DNA of 64,000 bases from Todiramphus chloris collaris (GCA_025345505.1 JANVCC010000018.1:61718232-61782231); one strand, 5' to 3'. Positions 39,601 through 50,332 are shown, counted from the first letter of the stretch. Made by a program: numbers and translations. The notes: generated from the letters alone by a model not told the origin.

Positions 39601-42600
39601 CAGTGATCAGAGATGCACCTTATCCATGGAGGATCGTTGGGGAACACTGGAAGTCTTTATATGAGAAGGATAATCTGTTCTCCATGTTCACTACAAACAA
39701 GGAGGAAAAGAAACAGAACTCAGTTTCAGACAGAAAGGAGACACTGGGAGTAAACCCTTATGGGAAAAGGAGTGACATGCCATGTAAGGATGGGTCACCT
39801 AGGAGGGCTGCTGGATCTTCTGAAGGGCATATCAGAGAAACATCTGCCAGAAATGACACTAATTTAGCTGATTCTGCCTAGGTGTAGTGGGATGGACCAG
39901 GTGATCTCTTAAGGTCACTGTCAGCCCCATTTTGATAGGCCTATCACTTGATACTTTGATACTATCTGATACTATTAGAGATCTTATACTTTCTGGCTTC
40001 ATAGTGTGTAGTAATAGATTTGGCAGGGGTACTGCTGTATCAGGTACAGGGCAGCTAAAAACGTCCCTAAGAATTCACTTTTCACACCTTTTTTCTTTAA
40101 GTTTTAAAAATGTGTACTGCTTATCAGGCTAATCCATAGTCAATGAATTGAACTGGCTGGAAGCAACCAGATCACCACAGACAAGTGAAATTACTTCCGT
40201 CGGTTTTCTGAATGTTTTTCTGTACCTTTCGACATTTGTCCATCCTTGCACAAAAATATTTATATTCCCTGAGTACATATTAAAGTAGCAAGAGTCGTGC
40301 ATCTGCCTGTTACGTTAAAATATTTTAAAGCTAGTCACATGCAGAAGTGGTTTTTTTCTGTGTGTAGGTTTTGTTTGTTTGTTTGGCTTTGGTTTTTAAA
40401 ATATCCCTCCTCTCAGTGTGGTTTCTGCTGTGGTAAATGACATTTCAAAACAGAAACACTGGCTCATCTGCTGCAGTCAATCTCAGCAGGCAGAACCCAC
40501 AGACCGTATCTTCTCAAGATCTAAAGCATTACACCACTGCCAGCACCCTCCCCCTGCTCCCAGCTCAGGGTGAGTCAGAAGGCAAAGGGACCGAGACCGT
40601 TAACTCTCCCTCTGCTGCAAAAGCAGAGATTCGGTTTCTGTATCTGGTCTTGCCCCTTTAAATAAAGGCTTCTGTCTACTCTTGCAACAAATCATTGAAG
40701 TGTTTTTATTCCTCAATTTTGCATCTGTAAAACAAGATCAAAACTACCATACTCCCCTATTTCTCCAGGAAGAGTCAAGAATAAACTCCTCCGTGGCTAT
40801 TCGACACTCAATAGTACAAGGAGGCACATGTAGAAAATAGATCACACATAGAGGTTGTATGTTACATGGTTAGTAGTCAGGAAAGGACTCAAGTATGCAC
40901 AGCAGCCCCTTCTTTCAGTATCTTGTCTTTAAAGACAATATATCCAGTTATCTTTTGCTTTTACTTCCATTAACCAGGATTAATGGCATGGGTGTCACAT
41001 GAAGTATTTTCAGTTTGTACAGGTCTACATAAGAGCAGAAATCAGTCACACATGTTGCTTTGCCAGGCTCAGTCTGTCTCATTGATAGCCTGTGACATCT
41101 GTCAACACTTCCCAGTATAACAAAGTCACTTTATTTATTTTTTAAATGGAAAAAACTGGAGCAGTTATTACTGTCTTTGGAAACACTGTAAATCAAACAC
41201 TGAATAATATCATTCCTTACATCTTCATGACTCTGCACACCTGGACTGGAAAGAAATTAATAATATAGGCTTGCAAACTTTGCCACCACAATGAAGAGCC
41301 ATGTCCTGATCTTGGAGTCTCTCCAAAATAATCATGACTTAGCCAGAAAACAACTTCATGTGTGAGCAAAAAACCCACTGACGTCAGAGAGATTGTTCAC
41401 ATGAGTAGAAGACTGCATGGCAGGTGCCTCATCTTCTCTTTATGAAACTGTCTGCGTTAATCATGTAGGGCTCACTGCCAGATATGTGCCTTGCTCAAGT
41501 AGGTACTGTTCAAGTTTTGGTTATAGCCATATCTATCTATACACACCTGCACACACACTTGTATATACAAACACAAGTACAAACACACGTAATTTCCATG
41601 TTGCAACTATTATCCACTCAGTTTTATCTGCTTTTTTATCTGCGAGGAGGCACCACTGCCAATCTCGGTGACAAACGTCTGTGTTTAATGTCAGTGCTGC
41701 AGAAGATAAACAGAGGTATTGACCTGCACCCGCTCGCTATAAACCGATTTGTTAACTTTTCACTTGAGTTGGGTAATCTAGCAGCTGCAAGGCATAAAAA
41801 TACGTAAATACTTAAAACCACGTATTTTTTTCTGTACTGTGGCTGAAGTTCTGGGGTGGGAAGGCACAGGACCCACTGAAAGCTGACCTGCTGGCAGAGC
41901 CTCTTGTGTAAGTCCTGTAGCTGACTGTACTGCTCTGAAGCAGAGTGATCATCTGCTCTATTTTACTGTGGCATGGCTATAAGGGTGCAAATTATCCAAT
42001 AAAATAAAACAATAAAGAAGGTCACAAGGCTTCTCTAGACAAGCACGATATATAATTTAAGACAGTGAGTGATGTGGAAAGCATTAAGACAGAAAGGTGA
42101 GCCTTACTGCAACACAGCTTTTCCCAGTTGCCACAGCTGTAAAACCCAGGGACTACTCCCCTACAGTCATCTTGGAATTTAAAAGAGGAACTCCTTTTCT
42201 GACAATGACAGAGACTTTGGCTTCAATCGCTGCTCTGTTTCTTATAACAAAGTGGCCCTTGGAAGCACCTCTGATGGAAGTGGCTCCTTTGTGCTGGGCA
42301 CCAAATTTACAGGCAACACTGCAGGCACTCCCTGTGTCTCACCAACTGTAGCTGCCATTTCAAGGTCACGGGTCTAATTCATGCTTACATACCTCAGAGA
42401 CAGAACCGCCTTTCAAATGGGCTGAGTCCCTGATTTACCTTATCCCAGTGAGATATTAGACCCAGCAGTTAAGCATCAAGCAATTTAGGAGCAATCTAGG
42501 ACACCAAACATTTGCTTCTGGCGATGCTGTAAACTACTGCCCTTTCTTCAGTCTTTCTGTTCAGCTTTTGGTGACTTCCAGCAAATTCCTGTGAAATCTT

Positions 42601-45600
42601 ACTCGCTCCTTCAATGCTACTGCTCTTCATGTTTTAAGGATTTTTTTTTTCTCTCTTTAATTCCACCATCTTATCTGTTTCAATGGCTATTTTGTTCTCT
42701 ATGAAAAAATATTCTCCCAAATACATAAGTATATGTATAACAAAAATGTTGATACTCTATATTGAATGAATGTCCATTTAGCATTGTGTTCAGTGGCACT
42801 CACTAGCAGAAGCTTGGGGCTCTCTTCTCTGGCACATCTGCAGCCTCAATCAAGCTGACACTGGCCATACAGGAATGCAAGGGAGTACATAATTTGTAAA
42901 CAAGGGAACCAAGCCAAAATTGGAGATCAGAAGTTACAGAGACAAAGGAAAACTCAGTAAAGTCAGGAATACATGTTAGCAAATAGCATTACCTGCTATT
43001 AGTCATCTTGGCAACACTTTAAGCAAATGAGTTAACTTTATTTAAATGAAGTGGGCTTGAAAGCTTTCCTCTGTGATGATTCTTTTAGACTCGAACTCAA
43101 CAGGCTGGATAATGAGGAGAAGAGTACGTAGGAGTCATCATAGCTTAGCTGCCTTTCTCCTGGTGGGCTGACACAGCTCCAGGACTGACAGGTATGAAGT
43201 TGGGCTAGTGAAACCCTTTGACTTGAGCAGTGCTGGTGGGAATGTGGGGAGGAGCACAGAGGTGATTTCCTGTTCGAGTCATAACAGTGCTCAAGAGCTA
43301 ACCACAAAGCACACTCTTGCCCTCCCAGAACAGAAGCCCGTCGCTCCGATCACAGCCTTTTCAGAGGGGGCACAGGGGAGAGAAAGACAGAGACAGAAAT
43401 GGAGATGTAAGACGACATTAAAACAAGCTGGTGAAGCAGATGAAAAAGCACGAGAGGAGAGGTGGGAAAAAGTGGGAGAAAGATGAGACTGTGCCATGTG
43501 GGGTTTGTTTTGAAGAAACAGGAAGGCTGCCACTAGAAACAGGTAAACCCAAGGAGGTCATCTGGGGAAAAAGTGCAAGTGGAAATACAGCCCGAAGAAT
43601 GGAAGAGATGCAGAAGGGAGACTGAAGCTGTGGCTTGCCCTGACATGCTCTCCTCCTCTGTGTGAAGCCTTGTGTTTATTTATCCAAACTATGTCCTAAC
43701 CTATAAATCACCTCTACAGGGAATATTAGTCAAAGGACATTTCAAACTCAGTCCAGAAAGACCTAACAAAGGACAAAGTCTTCCCAGTCCACTGAAGTCT
43801 TGCTAGGAGACAGCTGGAGAGGGAAACGGAAGCTGACATCTGCTCCTTTTTGCTAACTTGTATCACAGAAACAAAATAAGCTGAATTTTCTTCCCACTGT
43901 GCAGAAAGTTTGCAAGTGCAAGAGTAGAGCTTGCACTACCTAACCACGCACTGCTGCAAAAACATTTCCTTGATGCACTCCAGCAGGAGAAAGTTATTGT
44001 AGGTATGTTTCCTATTAATTCTGAGCGATCAATACTGTCCTGAATCAAGGTGAGTGAAATTCAAGGTGGGATCCCAACACAGGATAAGCACTTGCCTTCA
44101 TTTCTGAGGGAAAGATAATCCTCCAAAGATGCAAGTCAAACAACTTCTGCATCCAAGATCTGAGAGGAATGCTCACACTCCTAGCAGGCTTGCATTGCCT
44201 CATCTCTTGCAGGCAGTCTGCCAAGGTCACACAGCCCCCCCTGTCCAAACAATCATAAATGGCCTGTTTCCAGTCCCCAGTCAGTGCTTGCAAATGGCAA
44301 GAGGCAATTTCAAGTTCAGCCTGTGGGACAGCCAGCATGGCCCTAGGTAGGATCTCTTGCACGGTGCTGGAGACCAGGAGGTGATACCCCAGCAAGCTAA
44401 GGCAACCTGTTGAGCATCTCTGATACTTGAAGCACTCACAGAATTATTTTCCCTCTTGTGTCCCACATTTATGTCCTTGATCATCTGTGAAGAAAAGTGT
44501 TAAGTGCCCCTGGGAAGCAACTGTTTGCAGAGAACTCACAAGAAATTAAGGTTTCCTGGGGTACCCACCCATTTCTGTTGGTCTCCTTTCAGGTACAGGC
44601 TGGTGTGCTTCAAGGCACCATATGTTCAGAGTGCCCCACAGTAATTTCAGATGTGAACAAGTCAGTACCTAATTATAGGCGCAGTAGTATTTTTAGTACC
44701 TTTCCTGTACTCAACAGGCTTTTTTTTTTTTTGTTAAAACCACCAGTCAAGATTTTTAAATTCATTTACCCACCTATAGATTTAAAGTGGTTTCGCTGTA
44801 CAGAGGAAGTTATTCAGCATAATCATCTGCATCTTTTACACATAAATTATGAAAGGCTGTCTCAGAAATTACAGTAAAGGCAGTAACGTGCACAGCTGGA
44901 TCCACGCGACAGCACGGTGTCGCTGATGTTCGAGGGAACCTTTGATGAGATCAGGAGGACCCTGACCATCACCTGGGCTGGCAGAGAAGCTAGCTCTCCA
45001 TTGTTTTTGAGCCACTGCAAGTTGATTTAGACTTGGAGAGCTGAACAGGTCTACTTCGCTGTGTGTCTGCTACCTTCTTATAGTGGGAAGAAGCCTGGTC
45101 AGCAACTACACGTGCCTAAGCCTTCTCAGGGCACAGTCAGTTTTCAGTGCTTCTAAGCCACATCCTGTACCTTACTATTTTGACTGCAGTACCCCCTAAG
45201 AGCAGGATATTGGTGTACTTTCAGAAAACAGAAGAAAAGTCAAGAGAAGCGATGTCTTTTGCTAACCAGATGCAATAATAAGTACTAGCTCAACTGCTCC
45301 CTCCAGCCTTTAAGAAACTGGTAGGGAATAAATTAACCCCTTTCATCTAAGAGTTGTAATACCCACTCATGCGTGTTCTTACGCACAGAGTGCAATTAAT
45401 CTCAAACACATAAATCTTGGTAACAGCATGCAAATGCCTTTCATCTGCTGAAGCAACATTCTGCTTCTCTTCTCCTTGGACACTTTCCTGTTCCCATCAC
45501 AGAGAAAGGAGTGGAAAACGATAGCTTAGCTATTTTTCAGTCTTCCAAGTGAGATTTAACGGTAAGTGCTCGGGTACAAAGAAGGGAAGATGACATGACA

Positions 45601-48600
45601 GTCTTTCTCCTGTCCCTTCACTGACTTCAAAATACTCTTGCATCAGACAAGCAGATGGGAAAAGTCATCTATTTTCAACAAGAAAGAGATTCAGTTTATT
45701 TGATCTCTTCATATGTAAACTACCCATACCTCCAGTCCTACAACTTGTTCCTTTTATTTCTAGTTTACAGTTTTACTGTACTGTTTTCAAGATAGGATGA
45801 GCAGTGGATAAAAACCTGCAAGTTCCTGGTACACCAAGTATAAAGCACAAGCAGAACAGTACACCATTTAAATACAGCTCTCCAGTAAAACCTCATTTTA
45901 TCTAGAGATGGGCTTAGCTTACAGAATTCAGGCTCTTGCAAAACTAAAGCTTCTTAAAATATGGGAGTTCTTGTTTCACTCATAAAGAGTAATTTTTCTC
46001 TCTCTTATCTAATCAGCAGAAATCAATCCGTACAAGCCACACTATAAAAACAAAGTGGAACCACACATGCACAAATGACTTGAGTAATCCTAACCACTTG
46101 CTTCTCTTCAAATTAAGACTATAAAGGCCATTAGGAACCAACAGCCATGGAAGGGTAAGGTTCACAATAGTGAACTTGAATGTTCACAGGCAGAACTGTA
46201 ATACACATCTTTGATCACAAATCCCAATAGCGTTTGAAGTTTCTCTACAGAATGAACTAGCTCCTTAAACCATTTCCAGTCCTAATTAACAGGTAATTCA
46301 AATTTGTCAAGTTATGGAAATCATAAGCAAAGACAAGGACTAAGGCATAGATTGCAGCATTGTCTGAAACAGCCTGGCATGAGATTGGAGGTTGGAGATG
46401 AGAGGAAAAGGACATGCCTTCCAACTATATAAACATGACACCCCTCCCTTATATACTGTAGTTCTCCTTATGCAAATATCCCTTTTTATTTATTTCTCTG
46501 TTACTTTTATTCATCTCTCCTTCACACTGTCAGAGATCCAGGAAATAGCAGGTAAAACCAATAAGCTCAGGCTTCCCATCTTATTTCTGAAGCTTAATTC
46601 CCTCTCTGGTAAAAACACAGATTACTGCCACCACAAATGCAGTTCAGTCCTGCTGAGTATATAGACAAAGACCGGGTAATACAAAATACTACATGCACAA
46701 AATTCTCAAGGTTTCTGAGGGTTCAAAAATCATCATATTGTTACAATATTTTTCCTCACTGATTTTCTCATCTCTACTGTTGCAGGAACATACTTTTTCT
46801 TCTTTTAATCGTTTAGGTAATGAAAGAAGACAATTGTCTGTGAGTTCTTACTACATGTCAAGTGCAATCTAGAAAAGTCCCAGGACATAGGCATCACAAA
46901 AGAATATCCACACGGCAGTCAGCCCATATATTATGTGCACACTGCATGCCTTATACGCAAAATACTCTGGTGCTTCAGTACGCTATTTAATACGTTAGCT
47001 AATACTCACTGTCTGTGTCTACACAACAGATCAGCCTCTTCTCAGATCCAAAGTGTACCTTAAATCACCTTGTGTCAATACCAAAACATCTCAGCACTGC
47101 TCAACTTGGAGCCAAGAGCTTCACTTCTGTACTTTACAAATTGTGACTGGTGCCCAAAGACCACATACTCATGCAGGAATAAAAGTGGTTCACTGGGCTT
47201 TGTTTCTATGAATATAAGATGAGCAAGTCACTTCTGCTGTCCCAGTTTTCATGGGGAGTGAATTGCAAACAGCAATCTCCTGTTCTCTGGAATCCAGGAG
47301 AAACTTCCACACAGGCACTTCAAGTTTTTAAAGCACTTGCATGTATGCTGACCTCAGGAAGCCCTCACAGGGATTCACTGTGGGTATGTGAGGAGGAAAG
47401 GAAGCAGATTATTAGCACTGGAATATTGTCTGCCTTCTGGATGGTTTTAACATGATAAAATACGTATGGGCATTAATGCGGTCCCTGAACTCCAGTTCAA
47501 TGGCTTAACTACAAAGCCTGTACCCTAACTCCTCTTATCCTTTTATTCAGTATTTCCCAGAACAACATGCTAATCAAAAGGGATGTTTTGTACATCTCAG
47601 TGCTCTAGTAAATACGAAATGGAACATTGAAATTCGCTTGAAGGGAGGCCTGAAGCTGCTTCTCAAAATGGAGATCTATTTATTAGTAAAAATATGATAA
47701 AGTGGAAGATGAAAGACAAGTAAATTAAATCAGGTTTGCCAATGCAGACCAAGAAATTTATGCTAAAATATTAGAAAACATTAATAAGGGGAAGGTTTCA
47801 AGGTCTCTTCATAAGAAATGTAGTTGGTATAGCCACATATCAACCCCAGTGGGATCTAAGGCTATGTCTATGTTAGCGAGTAACGGAATCCAATATAAGC
47901 AGGTCTGTTACATAAAAGTGTTGTTATTGAGAAAATCTTACCTACTCTATATACACATTTCAGATTTTTTTTTTCTTTTTAACATTGGACTAGCTCTACT
48001 TCGAACTAGACATTCTGATGAAGCACATCTTCCAGGGAAGCTTCATCCAGAAGAAATCCAGTTCCAAAACTGCATCCCAATACAAACGCACAGCACGTAA
48101 AATGAGAGATTTGATTCAAAAACACATACCTTATCTGAGGAAAAACCTATCAAAATGCTTCTATTTTTGCAGTACAGCATTCAGGCTCATTTCCCTTTCC
48201 TCAGAATAGTATATATTGTAGTATCCATTGCATTCTTTCTTCTATATCGATCTACAAGACAGATTGGACTCTATGGCCAGAAGTTCAAAGGTTTCTCTAA
48301 TTGCAGAAGGATGTTGTTAGAGAAACCTCCACTAAGAGCAAGGGGATGCATTTAAGACAGAGCTTGGTAATAGATTAACATTCTAGTATTACCAAAATCC
48401 AGGATGTTCCTTCCTATCCTTACAAGTTTCTTACAAATTGGTACTCTCCCATGTGGTAAAGAGGAGCAAACCGCATTTCTTGGTCCTGTTGGTTAAACAA
48501 TGACTTTTTCATTTTTTTTCCACAGTTTGCTATTTAATTTGCTCCCACAGCCCACTCCACATGATGCCTTTGCTGCTCTCTCAGGATCTTTGTGCTTCGA

Positions 48601-49388
48601 TGTGCAGCTGTCACCAGAAGAGTCTACAAGTGGGAGAATCTGAGCTCCTCAGGACACCAGCATGAGCTGAGTATCTCTGCCGAAAACCCCATCCTGCCTT
48701 TTGTTTAAATCTGTCCCTTGACTGCTCAGATACGACTCCTGGGCATGACGACTGTCAAGCAAAAACGAAGATAGAACACAGAAAATATCTGGGGAATTAC
48801 CCCAGTGCATGTGACAAGAGCATGCTATCAATTTACAACTGAAAGCAAATAACATCCAGCTTTTTAAGACCCAATTCCAGCGTAACTATGGAGAAATGAA
48901 AAAGATGAAACAACATTACAGAAATACCCTGTCCTCTTCTTCCAGTTAAGTACCGGAGGCCAGCAACACGGACGCTAAATACCTGCAGTGCTACCTAACA
49001 CGAACGGCACACAGTACCCAAGCCCTGACCCGACCGGCGGACGTAGAAGCCGCTTCCCGGGCCGCCTCCCGGGCAGAGAGAGGACGGCACGGCACGGCAC
49101 GGCACGGCACGGGTGTCGGATCAGCTCTGTCCGTCCCGGGCGGTCGCCGTGCCAGGAAAACCGAGCACGGAGACGACCCTGGGGACGCGGCGCGGGGGTG
49201 CCGGCTCCCACCGCCGGCCCAGGGAGGGGTGCGCATCCCCCGTGGGACCGGGACCGGGACCGGGACCCGGCGGGCAGAAGGCAGCGCCGCCACCTACCTG
49301 TGTGCGCCGCAGGGGGCAGCGGCAGGAGCAGCGGCAGCAGCAGCGGCAGCAGCCAGGCCGCCCCCCGCCGCGGCGGGCCGGAGCCCAT
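29717..49388 (-). CDS. IL20RA: Interleukin-20 receptor subunit alpha, 7 coding exons (whole gene)
   Basis: CDS is the join, in transcript order, of 49388-49298, 37613-37484, 35701-35523, 34880-34705, 33081-32937, 32380-32241 and 30640-29717. This totals 1785 nt, 594 residues plus TGA, with all junctions GT/AG. Intron phases are 1,2,1,0,1,0, the class II cytokine receptor pattern. Layout: signal peptide about 1-28, fibronectin-III D1 about 32-133, D2 about 135-240, transmembrane about 249-272, cytoplasmic tail to 594. Sequons lie at N90, N98, N181 and N199; C214 and C235 are the likely D2 disulfide. Family-specific matches include NINRTWCDLS and ETSDYE in D1, RYIHVSKQKHPTNL after the membrane and VDWDPHTGRL near the C-terminus. 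In known biology IL20RA pairs with IL20RB (IL-19/20/24) or IL10RB (IL-26) and signals through JAK1/STAT3 at the plasma membrane. Human IL20RA is 553 residues; this one is longer, mainly in the tail. No frameshift or missing key element was seen. Confidence 0.96.
30955..31086 (+). CDS. Candidate antisense gene, exon B (in IL20RA intron 6)
   Basis: Very strong acceptor ctgtttttctttccatcag and donor GAGTCAG|GTACCA enclose 132 nt open in one frame, phase 1 to 1. Joined to exon A the codon across the junction is GCA. The peptide includes AYTPSDFGENIRVVLGPQ, then IPLFFTSEEEVQSKP and HLTSTES, with a natural-looking composition. Lying in the last intron of IL20RA on the other strand, it would make the two transcripts overlap. 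The donor is weak after +3. Confidence 0.5.
32138..32243 (+). CDS. Candidate antisense gene, exon C (donor uncertain)
   Basis: Acceptor agaccttttatttgcag, entered in phase 1 so that G+TT gives Val. The frame continues SYGFLPIDTEPWKMNSSAV, then STKVGSDLLQQKTLT. The listed end uses CCAG|GTTTGT (phase 2); an alternative is CAAG|GTTGGC at 32204 (phase 0). With the listed end, its last three bases are the complement of the 3' edge of IL20RA exon 6, so splice sites of the two strands interleave at 32235-32249. Confidence 0.42.
32241..32380 (-). CDS. IL20RA: IL20RA coding exon 6 (transmembrane)
   Basis: 140 nt between acceptor ttttgttaacag and donor GTAAGT. It encodes the short stalk DKTADET, a single span about residues 249-272 and the juxtamembrane RYIHVSKQKHPTNL. 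The last is the membrane-proximal JAK-binding region and is nearly identical to mammalian IL20RA. Confidence 0.95.
32607..32770 (+). CDS. Candidate antisense gene, exon D (possible C-terminus)
   Basis: Strong acceptor acaaccttttcctcag, then a frame open for 53 codons to TAA at 32768-32770. It reads AKFRLTPLCHSQKPF, then KENKNSPFTKTQKMQINFF and a Ser/Pro-rich end. The frame needs a phase 1 donor in exon C, and only weak ones exist (A|GTACCA, A|GTGACC). An internal acceptor at ttcag|ACTG would instead suit the phase 2 donor. The exon may alternatively leave at GAT|GTACCT, in phase with exon E. The join is therefore unresolved. Confidence 0.35.
32937..33081 (-). CDS. IL20RA: IL20RA coding exon 5 (second half of D2)
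   Basis: 145 nt preceded by a 15-T tract and tctcccag, followed by donor GTATGT. It encodes WFFSISNNTLVVPWLEPGT, then AYC (C214), EYC (C235) and ATLK before the membrane stalk. WLEPxTxYC is the diagnostic D2 motif of this receptor family. Phase 0 to 1. Confidence 0.95.
33705..33758 (+). CDS. Candidate antisense gene, exon E (alternative last exon)
   Basis: One of the best plus-strand acceptors in the window, gaagtctctgtctctttttag, followed by EIQRFDRDCIWRTGTEE and TGA in phase 0. It sits in IL20RA intron 4, about 170 bp before a CR1 copy. A second frame is also open for 22 codons. It is assigned to the gene only by proximity, splice strength and phase with an alternative exon D donor. Confidence 0.25.
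   Translation, partial: EIQRFDRDCIWRTGTEE
33928..34592 (+). mobile_element. CR1 LINE about 665 bp in IL20RA intron 4
   Basis: Long CR1 copy antisense to IL20RA. Segments include GCTGTGGAGCAGCCCTGCTG, ATGAGCCAGCAACATGCCCT, CATCAGACCACACCTAGAAT and ACTTTGGACTAGAGACCTCT, ending CGTGAATGATCCTATAAT. It ends about 110 bp from exon 4's donor. All frames are broken. Confidence 0.92.
34705..34880 (-). CDS. IL20RA: IL20RA coding exon 4 (first half of D2)
   Basis: 176 nt between acceptor catttttccag and donor GTAAGC, phase 1 to phase 0. It encodes KIDPPMVSV, the D1-D2 linker and D2 entry, then EKSISI, APEMWKG and LQYNVSVLN with sequon N181. A CR1 copy ends about 110 bp beyond its donor in the following intron. 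Confidence 0.95.
35523..35701 (-). CDS. IL20RA: IL20RA coding exon 3 (second half of D1)
   Basis: 179 nt between acceptor tctctttcaatatag and donor GTAAGG. It encodes residues 74-133 with YGVGKW, C86, C94 and C119, sequons N90 (NRT) and N98 (NET), and the D1 end RFNPLTD. The CDLSNETSDYE segment closely matches mammalian IL20RA. Confidence 0.96.
37484..37613 (-). CDS. IL20RA: IL20RA coding exon 2 (first half of D1)
   Basis: Acceptor tttctttctcag and donor GTAAGT flank 130 nt, entered in phase 1 and left in phase 2. It encodes residues 31-74, including NMKNVLHWSAPEG, the conserved first-strand tryptophan segment of class II receptor D1, and ends YKVKYSV. It is too short and lacks an ATG early enough to be found by simple ORF searches. 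Confidence 0.95.
39640..39945 (+). mobile_element. Old CR1 LINE fragment in IL20RA intron 1
   Basis: Diverged but collinear with CR1: CTGTTCTCCATGTTCACT, CACCTAGGAGGGCTGCTGG, GATTCTGCCTAGGTGTAGTG and GGGATGGACCAGGTGATCTC. Confidence 0.65.
49086..49110 (+). repeat. Pentanucleotide (GGCAC)5 microsatellite
   Basis: Five perfect GGCAC units in the CpG island, in IL20RA intron 1 about 190 bp past exon 1. Confidence 0.95.
49244..49264 (+). repeat. Hexanucleotide (GGGACC)n, G-quadruplex-capable
   Basis: Four GGG runs separated by ACC, 27 bp beyond the exon 1 donor. A canonical G4 pattern on the plus (template) strand and a short tandem repeat. Confidence 0.85.
49298..49388 (-). CDS. IL20RA: IL20RA coding exon 1 (signal peptide)
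   Basis: ATG at 49386-49388 opens 30 codons plus one base, ending ACACAG before donor GTAGGT. The peptide starts MGSGPPRRGAAW and runs into a leucine/proline core and PPAAHT, a typical signal peptide with probable cleavage near A28-T30. Four codons upstream the same frame reads ATG TGA, so no longer N-terminus is possible in this exon. The leucine run is encoded by an imperfect GCAGCG-type repeat (plus-strand view). Confidence 0.93.
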
Positions 49389-49394
49389 CGGGGC

Positions 49395-49400
49395 TCACAT
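49395..49400 (-). promoter_or_regulatory. IL20RA: Minimal start-stop upstream ORF (ATG TGA)
   Basis: Read on the minus strand, ATG TGA GCC CCG ATG places an AUG immediately followed by a stop, two codons before the IL20RA start and in the same frame. It has G at -3, a fair initiation context; the main ATG has C at -3 and G at +4. Known start-stop elements can stall ribosomes. A role here is inferred and depends on the transcription start lying upstream of 49400. Confidence 0.5.
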
Positions 49401-49451
49401 CCCCCGGCCCGCCGCCGACCGCCGCGCGGGTGGAAGGAGCCGAGCGGCCCC

Positions 49452-49496
49452 GGGCGGGACAGGCGGGGCGGGGGGAGGAGGAGGAGGAGGAGGAGC
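49452..49496 (+). repeat. G-rich tract with G4 pattern and (GGA)n
   Basis: GGGCGGGACAGGCGGGGCGG and the following G run (49452-49475) fit a G-quadruplex with loops of 1, 6 and 1; a GGA repeat follows to about 49496. It lies about 65 bp upstream of the IL20RA ATG, in the likely core promoter or 5' UTR. Confidence 0.75.
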
Positions 49497-50079
49497 CGGG
49501 CGGGCAGAGCCGCGCTGCGCTAAGCGGGGCGGTGGAGCTCCCGCGAGGGCTGCGGGGCGGGCCGGGGCGGGCTGCGGCGGGTGCCGCCCGGGCGGGGATG
49601 CGCTGCCGTCGGCCTCCTCTTCCCACCGCGGCGCCTCCCCTGAGCCGAGGGGTGTTTTCTGCCGCACCTCTCGGTGCTTTCACTGACGGGTAACTCTCCC
49701 TCGAAGCCGGCCTGAGTCGTGGGTGGGGTATTGTTACACCCCTTTTTCTTTGCAGCGGAAGCTGAAGGCGAACGGGGTACATCTTGGAGTGTTCAGATGT
49801 CTGATTTCCCCCGTTATTTTGCGTTAAATATTATCAAGTCACCGTTTCAGTAGGTTAGAGGTTAGTTTTACTAGGAACTTTGCCTTGGAAAAAAAGAAAA
49901 TCTACTTATCCTACGTAAAGATGCATTTTTTTTATTGAATTCTTTAAACATGACAGGAGCATTGGTTAAATACTATACCTGTTAATCATTGGTCTTTCCC
50001 AGTTCCTACTAAATTTGTTTTTATCTCCATTCAGGAATGATGTCCTTTATAAAGTAATGAGCTATGTCTCTGAAACAAG

Positions 50080-50167
50080 GCCAGGTTAGAGGGGGGCAAC
50101 TGTGCCAGAGGGATTGGAATTGGAGGATCTTTAAGGTCCCTTCTAATCCAACCCATTCTATGATTCT
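50080..50167 (+). mobile_element. CR1 LINE 3' tail, first of a tandem pair
   Basis: GGATTGGAATTGGAGGATC, then TTTAAGGTCCCTTCTAATCC and the terminal CATTCTATGATTCTA. Confidence 0.85.
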
Positions 50168-50179
50168 AAATAGGGTGTT

Positions 50180-50332
50180 TGAACATGGATAGAGGTTGTG
50201 GAGTCTCCATCTTTGGAGATACTCAAAATCCAACTGGTCACAGAGCTGAGCATCCTGCTCCACCTGACCCTGGTTGGACTAGAGGGTCTGCAGAGGTGCA
50301 TTCCCATCTTAGCAAGCACAGGATTGTGAGAA
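50180..50332 (+). mobile_element. CR1 LINE 3' fragment, second of a tandem pair
   Basis: GGTTGTGGAGTCTCCATCTT, TTGGAGATACTCAAAATCCA and CCCTGGTTGGACTAGAGGGT, ending in a degraded tail at GATTGTGAG. Same orientation and directly after the previous tail. Confidence 0.85.

Larger units (their letters stand above)
37614..49297 (-). other. IL20RA: IL20RA intron 1 (11.7 kb)
   Basis: Largest intron of the gene. It holds the old CR1 at 39.64-39.95 kb, a CA/TA-rich low-complexity patch near 41.53-41.59 kb and the (GGCAC)5 repeat near exon 1. No internal gene was recognised. Confidence 0.85.
48990..49790 (-). promoter_or_regulatory. IL20RA: CpG island promoter of IL20RA
   Basis: About 800 bp very rich in G, C and CpG in an otherwise AT-leaning region, centred on exon 1 and extending about 400 bp upstream of the ATG. 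It contains GGGCGGG/GC-box-like runs near 49452-49475 and no obvious TATA box, so dispersed initiation is likely. It could fire in both directions; no plus-strand gene was identified to its right. Confidence 0.8.

Noticed and set aside
48975..49782. Several open frames of 90-230 codons on both strands around IL20RA exon 1
   Set aside because: They arise from the GC-rich, stop-poor CpG island. Only the minus-strand 49298-49388 part is real coding sequence; the rest is low-complexity Arg/Pro/Gly/Ala.
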